A stretch of 64,000 nt of DNA from positions 1,178,001-1,242,000 of the forward strand of contig NZ_BAAAWN010000001.1 of assembly GCF_039535095.1 (NCBI RefSeq). Reading direction: 5' to 3'. A program made the position numbers and the translations under genes. The notes below the pieces were generated by a model. The model searched no databases, was not told the origin of the DNA, and saw only the letters and a list, made by a program, of their open reading frames with translations. This stretch comes from Arthrobacter ramosus. Lineage in GTDB: Bacteria > Actinomycetota > Actinomycetes > Actinomycetales > Micrococcaceae. Positions 24,513 to 32,881 of the stretch are shown here, in pieces. Position 1 is the stretch's first letter. Each line of letters begins with the position of its first letter.

Positions 24513-25109
24513 TCAGCTCACCCCCAGGCAAGTCTTGAGTCGGAGAAGTCCATCGCGGATGCGGGATTTGATGGTCGGAATCGCTGCACCGAGTTGTTCG
24601 GCGACTTCCCGGTAGGTGAGCCCGCCATAGTAGGCGAGCCGCACGGATTCCAATTGCGTTTCCGTCAGGGTGCCGAGGCAACGGGTGACGGCCTCGGCCT
24701 CAAGCCGGCTGGTGGCTTCTTCTTCCACTGAATCGTGGTCAAGGAGTTGGCTTGCCGCGCCATACTTCGCTTCGCGGTCCGTGGCGGACTGGGCCGAGCG
24801 GACACGGTCGATCGCGCGCCGGTGGGTGATGGTCATGAGCCACGCGAGCGGGCTGCCTGCTTCGGGATTGAATTTGGCCGCGTTCTGCCAGACCTGGATG
24901 AAGACTTCCTGGGTGGTATCTTCGCTCAGGCCCGCATCCACCAAGACGCGCTTGGCCATGCCGAAGACCCTACGCGCGGTGAGCCGGTAAAACTCGCTGA
25001 AGGCGACCCGGTCGCCGTCGGCCATCAATCCCAGCAATTCCGCAAGCTGGGCATTGGAGCCAGCTATCAGGCCGGGTGCCTCGGGGCCTCGCACATTCGG
25101 TGTATCCAT
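24513..25109 (-). CDS. sigK: ECF RNA polymerase sigma factor SigK
   Basis: The 198-residue ECF sigma factor has region 2 (FSEFYRLTARRVFGMAKRVL, then TQEVFIQVWQNAAKFN and THRRAIDRVRSAQ). Region 4 (LTETQLESVRLAYYGGLTYREV, then IPTIKSRIRDGLLRLK) closely follows SigK of mycobacteria. ATG 25109 is preceded by GGACGG. It precedes its anti-sigma factor. By analogy it should control its own operon and a small set of oxidative or envelope genes. Confidence 0.92.
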   Translation of the reverse strand: MDTPNVRGPEAPGLIAGSNAQLAELLGLMADGDRVAFSEFYRLTARRVFGMAKRVLVDAGLSEDTTQEVFIQVWQNAAKFNPEAGSPLAWLMTITHRRAIDRVRSAQSATDREAKYGAASQLLDHDSVEEEATSRLEAEAVTRCLGTLTETQLESVRLAYYGGLTYREVAEQLGAAIPTIKSRIRDGLLRLKTCLGVS

Positions 25110-25340
25110 CACCGTCCAGCATAGGTTGTTGGTGACCCCGGCAGTACCGGAAGTGCTGCGGGTCTTGAGAGTAGTCACCTGCGCCCCTTCCGCGGCCGCC
25201 GCTTCACCGGCCCCTTGCTTCGCAGGCCAACTGCCTGCCCAGGCTGTTGATGCCTGCACAGGGTATTCGGCGCAGGGGGCGCTTTGGATGGGTGATCCGC
25301 GGAGATGACCTTGCGGATATCTGGCGGCTCTGCCTGCCCG

Positions 25341-25808
25341 CTACAGCTTCGCCCCGGCAAAACCGTGTTGGCGCCAGGCCTCGTACACCGCGATGGAGGC
25401 GGCATTGGCGAGGTTGAGCGAGCGGAGGGCTGGCAGCATGGGGAGCCGGACGCGGGCCGTGACGTGCGGGTCCTGTTTCAGCCAGTCCGGAAGTCCGACG
25501 GACTCGGGGCCGAACAGCAATACGTCGCCCTCCTCGTAGGCAATGTCCGTATAGGAGGATTCGCCGTCGGACGTGAAGGCGAAGACGCGCCCGGGCTGCA
25601 AAGCCGCCCATGCTGCCTCGATGTCCTTGTGCACCGTGACCACCGCGAGGTCGTGGTAGTCGAGTCCCGCGCGGCGCAGCTTCGCGTCGGAGAAGTCGAA
25701 GCCCAGCGGCTCCACGAGGTGGAGCTCAGCGCCGGTGATGGCGGCGAGCCGGATGGCGTTTCCCGTGTTGCCCGGGATTTCAGGGGTGTGGAAGAGGATG
25801 CGGAACAC
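25341..25808 (-). CDS. trmL: tRNA (cytidine(34)-2'-O)-methyltransferase
   Basis: The 155-residue SPOUT methyltransferase has all family motifs: FHTPEIPGNTGNAIRLAA (residues 7-24), FGPESVGLPDW (around 99) and LPMLPALRSLNLANAASIA (around 122) forming the knotted SAM site. It 2'-O-methylates the wobble base of certain leucine tRNAs. The length is typical. About 40 nt separate it from the J-domain gene upstream on the same strand. Confidence 0.93.
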   Translation of the reverse strand: MFRILFHTPEIPGNTGNAIRLAAITGAELHLVEPLGFDFSDAKLRRAGLDYHDLAVVTVHKDIEAAWAALQPGRVFAFTSDGESSYTDIAYEEGDVLLFGPESVGLPDWLKQDPHVTARVRLPMLPALRSLNLANAASIAVYEAWRQHGFAGAKL

Positions 25809-25852
25809 GTATCAATCCTAGCCAGCGAAAATACAGGGTTGTTCCTGCCGGC

Positions 25853-26812
25853 TCAGTGCATGCCGCGCAGCAGCCGGGCCAGGACCGGGACAACCACAGT
25901 GTTGGGCACCGGGCCTGAACTCAGGAACTGCTTGAGACCGCGGGCCAGCCCGGAGGCGTTGACGATTTGGACCGAACCGAAGTCTCCGTCCGTGCGCCGG
26001 TAGTGGTCGATGACAGGCTCGTGCGGGTTGCCGTCCGGGCTGTGGACTACTACCCAACCGGTCACATTCAGCTCCGGAAAGATCTCCTGCATGTGGCGAA
26101 CGATCAGCTCGAGCTGCGGCGGCGGCACCGAACGACCGCCGTGCTTGAGCGCCACCCCGTCCCAGGCATAGGCGCCCTTGGGCAGCAGCATGGAACCGAT
26201 GAGCGCCAGGCGGTAGCCGGCAAGCAGGGCGTGATCGATGTGGCTGTCGTCCGAGGGGGAGCGGAGCCCGTTGACGAGCCGCGCTGAGGGGATGGCAGTC
26301 AGGATCTGGCGGCTGATGAGCTGGACTGTCCGCATTTCGCGCTGAATGCGGGCTTCGGCGCCGAAGATTCCACGCTTCCGGGGAATCCCGTGGATCTGCA
26401 GCGCGGCTTCGCCCTTGGAGAGCAGGGGCACTTCGCGGGGATCATCGAAGGGCGGCACATAGACGGGGGCGTCGCCGGCCGTGTTGCGCGGGGCATTCGG
26501 CCGGTGGACCCCGGCGGTGGTGCGGGTTTCCGGTCCGGGAGCGCCGGACCCGCCGTAGTCCGGTCTTTGAGTCGCGAAGGGGTTCGCCCAGCCCGAGGCG
26601 CCGCTCGCATAGCGGCGGTCGTACTCCGCTCGTCGTTTGGGATCAATCAGGGTCTCGTACGCGAGCGTGACCTGTCGAAAGACCTCCGGATCCCCGCCAT
26701 GGTCCGGGTGAGCGTTCCTCGCGGCCTTCCGGTAGGCCACTTTGATCTCCTTGTCCGTCGCGGTGACGGGGATCCGGAGGATCTGATAGTGGGAACTGCT
26801 GCCCTGAGCCAA
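25853..26812 (-). CDS. J-domain (DnaJ-like) protein
   Basis: The 319-residue protein starts with a J domain: HYQILRIPVTATDKEIKVAYRK, the key HPD in NAHPDHGGD (about residue 36), and YDRRYASGA. The remainder (about residues 80-319) matches no domain I recognise. It has no Gly/Phe or zinc region, so it is a J-domain co-chaperone of unknown client. The central LRSPSDDSHIDHALLAGYRL and C-terminal NVTGWVVVHSPDGNPHEPV look globular. TTG 26812 with AAAGG upstream was chosen because the longer in-frame extension looks non-coding. Confidence 0.8.
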   Translation of the reverse strand: MAQGSSSHYQILRIPVTATDKEIKVAYRKAARNAHPDHGGDPEVFRQVTLAYETLIDPKRRAEYDRRYASGASGWANPFATQRPDYGGSGAPGPETRTTAGVHRPNAPRNTAGDAPVYVPPFDDPREVPLLSKGEAALQIHGIPRKRGIFGAEARIQREMRTVQLISRQILTAIPSARLVNGLRSPSDDSHIDHALLAGYRLALIGSMLLPKGAYAWDGVALKHGGRSVPPPQLELIVRHMQEIFPELNVTGWVVVHSPDGNPHEPVIDHYRRTDGDFGSVQIVNASGLARGLKQFLSSGPVPNTVVVPVLARLLRGMH

Positions 26813-26910
26813 CCACGGGCCTTTCTCTGGGATTCTGAAGATTCCCGCCGTCCCGGTGCGGAGCGGCGATCTTGGCAAGTCTAGCCAGCCCACCATGAGA
26901 ACGACGGCGG

Positions 26911-26960
26911 CCCGGGCTTTAGTTCCCCCCGGGCTTAGTTCCCCCCGGGCTTTAGTTCCC
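26911..26960. repeat. Three 16-17 bp tandem repeats
   Basis: CCCCGGGCTTTAGTTCC-like units occur three times (26911-26926, 26927-26942, 26943-26959) between the divergent J-domain and lipid kinase genes. Each contains a CCCGGG palindrome and TTAGTT. Confidence 0.8.
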
Positions 26961-26983
26961 GCGGTCCAGCCCCTTCCGATGGC

Positions 26984-27961
26984 ATGATTCAAGCTGTGAA
27001 CTCCCCGGCCGGCTCCGATCATCCCCTTCACCTACCAGGGACCGGCCCTGATGGGCTGAGCGGGTCGCCTCGCCGAAGGATCGTGCTGGCGGTCAATCCG
27101 GCCGCAGCGTTTGGCCGGCACGCCGTTGCCGGGGACCAAGCCGCCCGCTGCCTTCGCGCCGCAGGTCTCGACGTCGTCGTACTTCGGCGCGAAAGCATGG
27201 ACGCCCTGCGGGAAGCGGTAGACGAAGCGCTTCGGCCAGGCGCTGAAGCCTTGGTGGTGGTGGGTGGTGACGGCATGGTCCATTTGGGTGTCAACTCACT
27301 TGGCGGGACGGGGTTGCCGCTCGGGATTGTTCCCGTGGGTACGGGAAACGACGTAGCCCGGATGCTTGGACTGCCGTTGCAGGATGTCGCGGCGTCGTGC
27401 GCCCGCGTGGTCTCGGCGCTCGCGGACGGCGGGCGGGTACTCGACGCGGGCCGCATCACCACCGGCGGACGGACCATTTGGTTTGCCGGAGCCGTGTCCG
27501 CGGGATTCGACGCCGCCGTCAATGAACGGGCCAACTCCTGGAGGTGGCCCCGCGGTGCGCTCCGCTACACCCTCGCGATGCTCCGGGAGCTCGGATCGTT
27601 CCGGGCCATCAACTACACAGTGACTGCCGACGGCGCGACATCGAAGGAAGGCGCCATGCTGATTTCCGTCGCCAACGGCCAGTCGATCGGCGGCGGTATG
27701 CGTATCGTCCCGGATGCCGCGCCCGACGACGGGTTGCTGGATCTGTTTATCGTCAAGCCCCTGTCCCGGCTGGCCCTCCTTGCGGTCTTCCCGAAGGTCT
27801 TCTCCGGCCGGCATACCTCGCACCCGGCGGTGGAAATCCGCCGGGTCCGCTCGGTGCGCCTTGCCGCCGAAAACGTGGTGGCCTACGCCGACGGTGAGCG
27901 GATCGGCCTGCTTCCCTTGGACATCGACGTGGTTCCGGGCGCCCTGCGGGTATTGGCCTGA
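26984..27961 (+). CDS. Diacylglycerol kinase family lipid kinase
   Basis: The 325-residue protein has the DAGK catalytic domain: VLAVNPAAAFGR (residues 33-44), the nucleotide-binding loop LVVVGGDGMVHLGVN, and PLGIVPVGTGNDVARMLG. The C-terminal half has ISVANGQSIGGGMRIVPDA and DGLLDLFIV. It phosphorylates diacylglycerol or a related lipid. ATG 26984 or the in-frame GTG 26996 may start it. Confidence 0.9.
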   Translation: MIQAVNSPAGSDHPLHLPGTGPDGLSGSPRRRIVLAVNPAAAFGRHAVAGDQAARCLRAAGLDVVVLRRESMDALREAVDEALRPGAEALVVVGGDGMVHLGVNSLGGTGLPLGIVPVGTGNDVARMLGLPLQDVAASCARVVSALADGGRVLDAGRITTGGRTIWFAGAVSAGFDAAVNERANSWRWPRGALRYTLAMLRELGSFRAINYTVTADGATSKEGAMLISVANGQSIGGGMRIVPDAAPDDGLLDLFIVKPLSRLALLAVFPKVFSGRHTSHPAVEIRRVRSVRLAAENVVAYADGERIGLLPLDIDVVPGALRVLA

Positions 27962-28012
27962 AGTCCCGAAGGATTAAGCAATGAGTGTTGATTTTAGAGT
28001 TAAGCTGGATCC

Positions 28013-28678
28013 ATGACCGGACTTCCCTGGCTGCGTCGGCTCTCCGCTTTGGCCTCCCTCGACGACGGCAACCGCCGCCGCTTGTATGAGCACGTCTGCG
28101 GTGCAAAGGATGCGGTCAGCCGCGACGACGCCGCGATGGCCCTCGGGCTTCCCCGCAGCACGGCCTCCTTCCACCTGGACCGGCTGGTCCGTGACGGGCT
28201 CCTGAGTGTTGAGTTCCGCAAGCTCGGCGGCAAGGTGGGTCCGGGGTCCGGGCGCCCTGCGAAGCTCTATGCGCCCGTCATTGAAGAGATCGGCGCCTCG
28301 GTTCCGGAGCGACACTATGACCTCGCCGGGGAAGTGATGGCCACTGCAATCCAGGTCTTGATGGCGAAGGGTGGATCCCCCCGCGAAGCTCTCCTCGATA
28401 CCGCCTACGCCCGGGGCCGCGAGGCAGGCAGCACGGAGCCCCGTTTCGAGGATGTCCTGGCGAACTATGGTTACAGGCCGGAAGCTGACGACGACGGCGG
28501 GTACTCCCTGGTCAATTGCCCGTTCCACCGGCTGGCCGAAAGCCACACGAAGGTCGTCTGTGCCATGAACGGCGCCTTCCTGAACGGAGCGGCAGCCGCG
28601 TGCGGAATTGCCGGGGACCGGATCGCCGATGACAACCGCGAAGGCCATTGCTGCGCCAGAATCCGTCCGACCTCGTGA
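28013..28678 (+). CDS. Winged-helix regulator with conserved Cys cluster (SufR-like)
   Basis: The 221-residue protein has an N-terminal winged helix (residues 5-75; ALGLPRSTASFHLDRLVRDG). Its C-terminal domain carries Cys residues in NCPFHRLAESHTKVVC, ACGI and HCCARI. This spacing resembles the iron-sulfur-binding cysteines of SufR-type repressors, which sense Fe-S or redox status. A cysteine desulfurase gene follows 85 nt later, which supports a link with sulfur or iron-sulfur supply. TAGAGT (27995-28000) is a plausible -10 element. Assignment to a named family is uncertain. Confidence 0.75.
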   Translation: MTGLPWLRRLSALASLDDGNRRRLYEHVCGAKDAVSRDDAAMALGLPRSTASFHLDRLVRDGLLSVEFRKLGGKVGPGSGRPAKLYAPVIEEIGASVPERHYDLAGEVMATAIQVLMAKGGSPREALLDTAYARGREAGSTEPRFEDVLANYGYRPEADDDGGYSLVNCPFHRLAESHTKVVCAMNGAFLNGAAAACGIAGDRIADDNREGHCCARIRPTS

Positions 28679-28763
28679 TCCGTCCCGCGGAATAGGAGAG
28701 CGGCCCGGGAAGGCGCCTTTCGTCGCCGAAGCCGGGATCCGCCCGCCTCGATAGACTTGGGTA

Positions 28764-30032
28764 GTGCCTGTTTATCTTGACCATGCCGCCACCACTCCCC
28801 TTTCCGCTGTCGCCCTCACCGCCATGACCCGCGAGCTGGCACGGACCGGCAATCCGTCATCGCTGCACGCTTCCGGACGGCGTGCCCGGCGATCCGTGGA
28901 AGAGGCGCGGGAGGCGATTGCGGCAGCGGCCGGGGCGCATCCTTCGGAGCTCATCTTCACGTCCGGGGGAACCGAAGCAGACAACCTTGCCGTCAAGGGG
29001 ATGTACTGGGCCCGCCACGACGAAGACGGCCGGCGCAAGCGGATCCTTTGCTCCGCCGTCGAGCACCATGCTGTGCAGGACACCGTGGAATGGCTAGAAC
29101 GGCACGAAGAGGCCGAAGCGGTGTGGCTCCCCGTCGATTCCCAGGGCGTGGTGCGGCTGGACGCTGTGCGGGTGGAGATCGAGCGTGATCCGGGATCGGT
29201 TGCCCTGGTCACTGTCATGTGGGCAAATAACGAGGTGGGCAGTATCCAGCCCGTCAAGGAGATCGCGGAAATCGCCGCCGTCCACGGCATCCCCGTGCAC
29301 TCGGACGCAGTCCAGGCATTTGGTTCGATTCCGCTTAATTTCCGCGAATCGGGCCTAGCCGCGATGTCGGTCTCGAGCCACAAAATCGGCGGACCCGTGG
29401 GCGTGGGCGCCCTCTTCCTCGGGCGCTCCACCAAGGTCACTCCGGTCCAGCACGGGGGAGGGCAGGAGCGCGACGTCCGCTCGGGAACCCTGGACACGGC
29501 GTCCATCGCGGCATTCGCCGCCGCGGCGGAGTCGGTCGCTCAAAACCTGGCGGCAGAGCGCGGACGAATCAGCGCCTTACGGGACCGGATCATCGACGGC
29601 GTCAAGGTTGCCATTCCCGAGGCAGTGCTACGCGGAGCGTCCGGCGACGACCGGCTCCCCGGCAACGCGCATTTCACCTTCCCGGGCTGTGAAGGCGATT
29701 CCTTGCTGTTTCTCCTGGACCTCGCGGGCATCGAATCATCCACCGGATCCGCCTGTACAGCGGGAGTCCCCAGGCCCTCGCACGTCTTGCTTGCCATGGG
29801 GTTGGATGAGGACACCGCCCGCGGGGCACAGCGGTTCAGCCTGGGCCACTCTTCGAACGACGCCGACGTCGACGCCCTGCTCAAGGCTCTCCCCGACGCG
29901 TATGCCCGGGCGAAGCTTGCCGGCATGGCAGGGCACGAGTCCAGCATCCAGACCGCAGCGACTGTGGCCCGGGGCTCCGGCAGCGGCGCTGCCGGCGGCC
30001 ATGCAGACGATCAGGTCCCGGGCAACAACTGA
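28764..30032 (+). CDS. Cysteine desulfurase (NifS/IscS-type)
   Basis: The 422-residue PLP enzyme begins PVYLDHAATTPL and has FTSGGTEADNLAVKG, SAVEHHAVQ (active-site His), SVSSHKIGGPVGVGALFL (PLP Lys) and SSTGSACTAGVPRPS with the catalytic Cys. It releases sulfur from cysteine for Fe-S clusters and for tRNA thiolation. GTG 28764 has no ribosome-binding site but lies 7 nt after TAGACT (28752-28757), so the mRNA is probably leaderless. mnmA, a known user of this sulfur, lies 1.4 kb downstream. The stop overlaps the convergent flavoprotein gene by 22 bp. Confidence 0.93.
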   Translation: MPVYLDHAATTPLSAVALTAMTRELARTGNPSSLHASGRRARRSVEEAREAIAAAAGAHPSELIFTSGGTEADNLAVKGMYWARHDEDGRRKRILCSAVEHHAVQDTVEWLERHEEAEAVWLPVDSQGVVRLDAVRVEIERDPGSVALVTVMWANNEVGSIQPVKEIAEIAAVHGIPVHSDAVQAFGSIPLNFRESGLAAMSVSSHKIGGPVGVGALFLGRSTKVTPVQHGGGQERDVRSGTLDTASIAAFAAAAESVAQNLAAERGRISALRDRIIDGVKVAIPEAVLRGASGDDRLPGNAHFTFPGCEGDSLLFLLDLAGIESSTGSACTAGVPRPSHVLLAMGLDEDTARGAQRFSLGHSSNDADVDALLKALPDAYARAKLAGMAGHESSIQTAATVARGSGSGAAGGHADDQVPGNN

Positions 30033-31249
30033 TCCAGCGGAACGGCAGGATCAGTCAGGCGGTCCACGTCCACCTGGACGCGCCCCGAAATGAGTGCCTT
30101 GACCGGCTTCTGTACCCGTTGCTGGTTGACGCTCATGCCCGCCACTACGGCGCCATCCCGTAGCCAGAAGGCGAGGAAGCTGTTTTCCTCCAACGCTCCG
30201 CGGATGACCGGTACGGAACCTGCCGCGAGCGTGGGATATCCCCAGTACTCCATCGAGACGTCGAACTGGTCTGTATAGAAATACGGGACCACGTCCAGCA
30301 TCGCATCCTGTCCCAGCATCGCTTTCGCGGCGACCTTGCCCCCGTTGAGGGCGTTGGACCAGTGTTCGCTGCGGTGGTGATCGCCGGTGAAGGGGTGGAG
30401 GGCGTTGGCAACGTCTCCGGCCGCGAACACGTCCGGACTGCTGGTCCGGAGCGAAGAATCCACCACGATTCCGTTGCGGATATCCAGCCCGGCGGCTTCG
30501 GCCAGGGCCGTATCCGGAACCACGCCGACGGCCACCACCACGAGGTCGGCAGGAAGGACTTCGGCGGAGTTGGTGACAACGGCACTCGCCTTGCCCCCTG
30601 CGCCGGTGATTTCCGCTGCGCTCGCCGGGAGCCGGAACTGCACGCCGTGCTTTTCGTGCAGGCTGCGGAAGAAGCCGCCCAGTTCGGGGCCGATGGCCAT
30701 GCTGAGCGGCACATCTTCCAGTCCCAGCAGGGTCACGGTGTTGCCATAGCCGCTCGCGGCTGCGGCAAGCTCCATGCCGATCCAACCCGAGCCGATCATC
30801 ACCACATTCCGGCCTCCGCCGGACAGCTCTTCCTTGAGCCTGCGCGAATCATCGAATGTCCGGAACGTCATGACGCCGGCAAGATCGGAACCGGGGAGCG
30901 GAATCCGGCGCGGCTGCGCCCCGGTGGCGATCAGGAGCTTGCTGAACTGAAGCTCGGTTCCTGATCCCAGCCGTACCGTGTGGGCGGCAGGATCGGCAGC
31001 TGCAACCGCCTCGCCAAGGAGGAGTTCGACGTCGTTCTCCCCGTACCAGCCGGCCGGCAGCACCGGGACGGTATCCTCGCCGGCTTTGCCCAGGAGGAAC
31101 TCCTTGGAGAGGGGAGGTCGCAAGTAGGGCTGTTCATTCTCGGCGCAGACCACGGTGATACGGCCCTCGAATCCTTCGGAGCGCAGGGTCTTGGCCGCCG
31201 TGGCGCCGGCCAGCCCGCCGCCTGCGATAAGGATGTGTTCAGTGTCCAT
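30011..31249 (-). CDS. FAD-dependent oxidoreductase (ferredoxin-NAD(P) reductase-like)
   Basis: The 412-residue flavoprotein has an FAD-binding GGGLAGATAAKTLR (residues 9-22), RPPLSKEFLLG, an NAD(P)-binding GSGWIGMELAAAASG (about 150) and the second FAD motif DVFAAGDVAN (about 280). This order matches the BphA4/ferredoxin reductase family, which passes electrons from NAD(P)H to a ferredoxin. ATG 31249 was chosen because the frame upstream lacks family features. No ferredoxin gene is adjacent. Its 3' end overlaps the convergent cysteine desulfurase gene by 22 bp. Confidence 0.9.
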   Translation of the reverse strand: MDTEHILIAGGGLAGATAAKTLRSEGFEGRITVVCAENEQPYLRPPLSKEFLLGKAGEDTVPVLPAGWYGENDVELLLGEAVAAADPAAHTVRLGSGTELQFSKLLIATGAQPRRIPLPGSDLAGVMTFRTFDDSRRLKEELSGGGRNVVMIGSGWIGMELAAAASGYGNTVTLLGLEDVPLSMAIGPELGGFFRSLHEKHGVQFRLPASAAEITGAGGKASAVVTNSAEVLPADLVVVAVGVVPDTALAEAAGLDIRNGIVVDSSLRTSSPDVFAAGDVANALHPFTGDHHRSEHWSNALNGGKVAAKAMLGQDAMLDVVPYFYTDQFDVSMEYWGYPTLAAGSVPVIRGALEENSFLAFWLRDGAVVAGMSVNQQRVQKPVKALISGRVQVDVDRLTDPAVPLDQLLPGT

Positions 31250-31324
31250 AGTGACTCGATTCGCGGGGCATGGGGCGGTTCGCGCGGGCAGCCCGCGTGC
31301 GCATTTACGCGCGCGCAGGCGCAA

Positions 31325-31356
31325 TCTAAAACTGTTAGTTTTGACTTTAGAATCGT
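31325..31356 (-). promoter_or_regulatory. Promoter/operator candidate of the flavoprotein gene
   Basis: On the minus strand GATTCTAAAGTCAA matches, with three changes, GATTTTAGAGTTAA at 27990-28003, upstream of the Cys-rich regulator. Both contain a TAAAGT/TAGAGT core usable as a -10 element, so the likeness may be promoter-only. An inverted half, AACTAACAGTTTTAG, follows here. Confidence 0.35.
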
Positions 31357-31470
31357 CCGGGACAGCGGTCAAGGCATTTTTGGGGCGGATTCCCGCGGGC
31401 GCTAGAATAGTTGGGCGCGCTTACTCTCTTCAGCCGCAATTCTTCTCCCCAACACCAACAGAAAGCCAGC

Positions 31471-32610
31471 ATGCGAGTTCTTGCAGCCATGAGCGGCGGA
31501 GTCGACTCCGCCGTTGCCGCCGCCCGCGCCGTCGAGGCAGGGCACGACGTCGTTGGCGTCCACTTGGCGCTGTCCCGCATGCCCGGAACACTGCGCACGG
31601 GCAGCCGCGGCTGCTGCACCATCGAAGACTCCCGCGATGCCTGGCGCGCCTGCGACGTGCTCGGGATTCCCTACTATGTCTGGGACTTCTCGGAGCGCTT
31701 CAAGGAAGACGTTGTCCAGGACTTCATCGACGAGTACGCCGCGGGCCGCACTCCCAATCCCTGCATGCGCTGCAACGAGCGGATCAAGTTCGCCGCCTTG
31801 TTGGAGAAGGCCATCGCGCTCGGTTTCGACGCGGTCTGCACGGGCCACTACGCCAAGGTCGTCCAGGACGCGGACGGCAATCCCGAACTCCACCGCGCGG
31901 CCGATTGGGCCAAGGACCAAAGCTATGTGCTCGGCGTGCTGACCCACGAACAACTCAAGCACTCCATGTTCCCGTTGGCAGAGACTCCCTCCAAGGCCGA
32001 GGTCCGCGCAGAGGCCGAGCGCCGCGGCCTGTCCGTGGCGAACAAGCCGGACAGCCATGACATCTGCTTCATCCCGGACGGCGATACAGCCGGCTGGCTC
32101 GCCGAGAAGATCGACATGACCACGGGCGACATCGTGGACGAGACCGGAACCAAGGTAGGGGAGCATCCGGGAGCCAACGCCTTCACGGTAGGCCAGCGCC
32201 GCGGCCTCAAGCTGGGCACACCTGCCGCTGACGGCAAGCCGCGCTTCGTGCTGGAAATCCGGCCCAAGGAAAACAAGGTGGTCGTCGGGCCGGAAGCCCT
32301 GCTGGCCATCGACGAGATCCGCGGAATCAAGGTGTCCTGGGCCGGCCTGCCCATCGCCGAGGTGGCTACCGGCGCCGAGTTCGACTGCTATGCCCAGGTC
32401 CGCGCCCATGGCGATCCCGTTCCTGCCAAGGCATTTGTCGAGCGGCACGTCGACGACGCCGGGATCGAGCGAGAAGGCCTCGTGGTGACCCTTGTCGATC
32501 CCCTCCGTGGCGTCGCACCGGGGCAGACGATCGTGCTGTACCAAGGCACCCGTGTCCTGGGCCAGGCAACCATCGACGTCGCCCGGTCCCTTCAGCGCGC
32601 AGAACTCTAG
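31471..32610 (+). CDS. mnmA: tRNA-specific 2-thiouridylase MnmA
   Basis: The 379-residue protein has the PP-loop [11 protein letters not shown] (residues 8-18), the first catalytic Cys region [29 protein letters not shown], the second Cys in [10 protein letters not shown] (about 205), and the RNA-binding GQRRGLKLG. It thiolates U34 of Lys, Glu and Gln tRNAs with sulfur relayed from a cysteine desulfurase, encoded upstream at 28764. ATG 31471 is the family start; the upstream frame is not conserved. Confidence 0.95.
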   Translation: MRVLAAMSGGVDSAVAAARAVEAGHDVVGVHLALSRMPGTLRTGSRGCCTIEDSRDAWRACDVLGIPYYVWDFSERFKEDVVQDFIDEYAAGRTPNPCMRCNERIKFAALLEKAIALGFDAVCTGHYAKVVQDADGNPELHRAADWAKDQSYVLGVLTHEQLKHSMFPLAETPSKAEVRAEAERRGLSVANKPDSHDICFIPDGDTAGWLAEKIDMTTGDIVDETGTKVGEHPGANAFTVGQRRGLKLGTPAADGKPRFVLEIRPKENKVVVGPEALLAIDEIRGIKVSWAGLPIAEVATGAEFDCYAQVRAHGDPVPAKAFVERHVDDAGIEREGLVVTLVDPLRGVAPGQTIVLYQGTRVLGQATIDVARSLQRAEL

Positions 32611-32642
32611 ACCCGGCTGCACGCCTCAGTGGCGAAGGCGCC

Positions 32643-32680
32643 CACAATATTGTGAGCGAAAATTGTGAGCGCTAACGCGA
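32643..32680. promoter_or_regulatory. LacI-type operator candidate upstream of peptide transporter
   Basis: CACAATATTGTG (32643-32654) is a perfect 12-bp palindrome. ATTGTGAGCG occurs twice (32649-32658 and 32662-32671), and the second runs into TTGTGAGCGCTAACG, similar to LacI/GalR operators centred on CG. No regulator gene is adjacent. Confidence 0.45.
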
Positions 32681-32881
32681 TTTTCTTAGCGACGTTTTAA
32701 GCGGGCTGTGGTGGTCTTCCTAGTCGACTTCGCGCCAAAAGAAAGTAAATTTTGTGTCTCAACTCACAAAATCAAACGTTTCACCAGAAAACCTTCTGAT
32801 TGAATCGTGGAGTCAGGAGTATGTGCTCCGAGCAAATTACCCACGGCGGTTCGCCGTATCCATCGAACAGAAAGTTCACTG

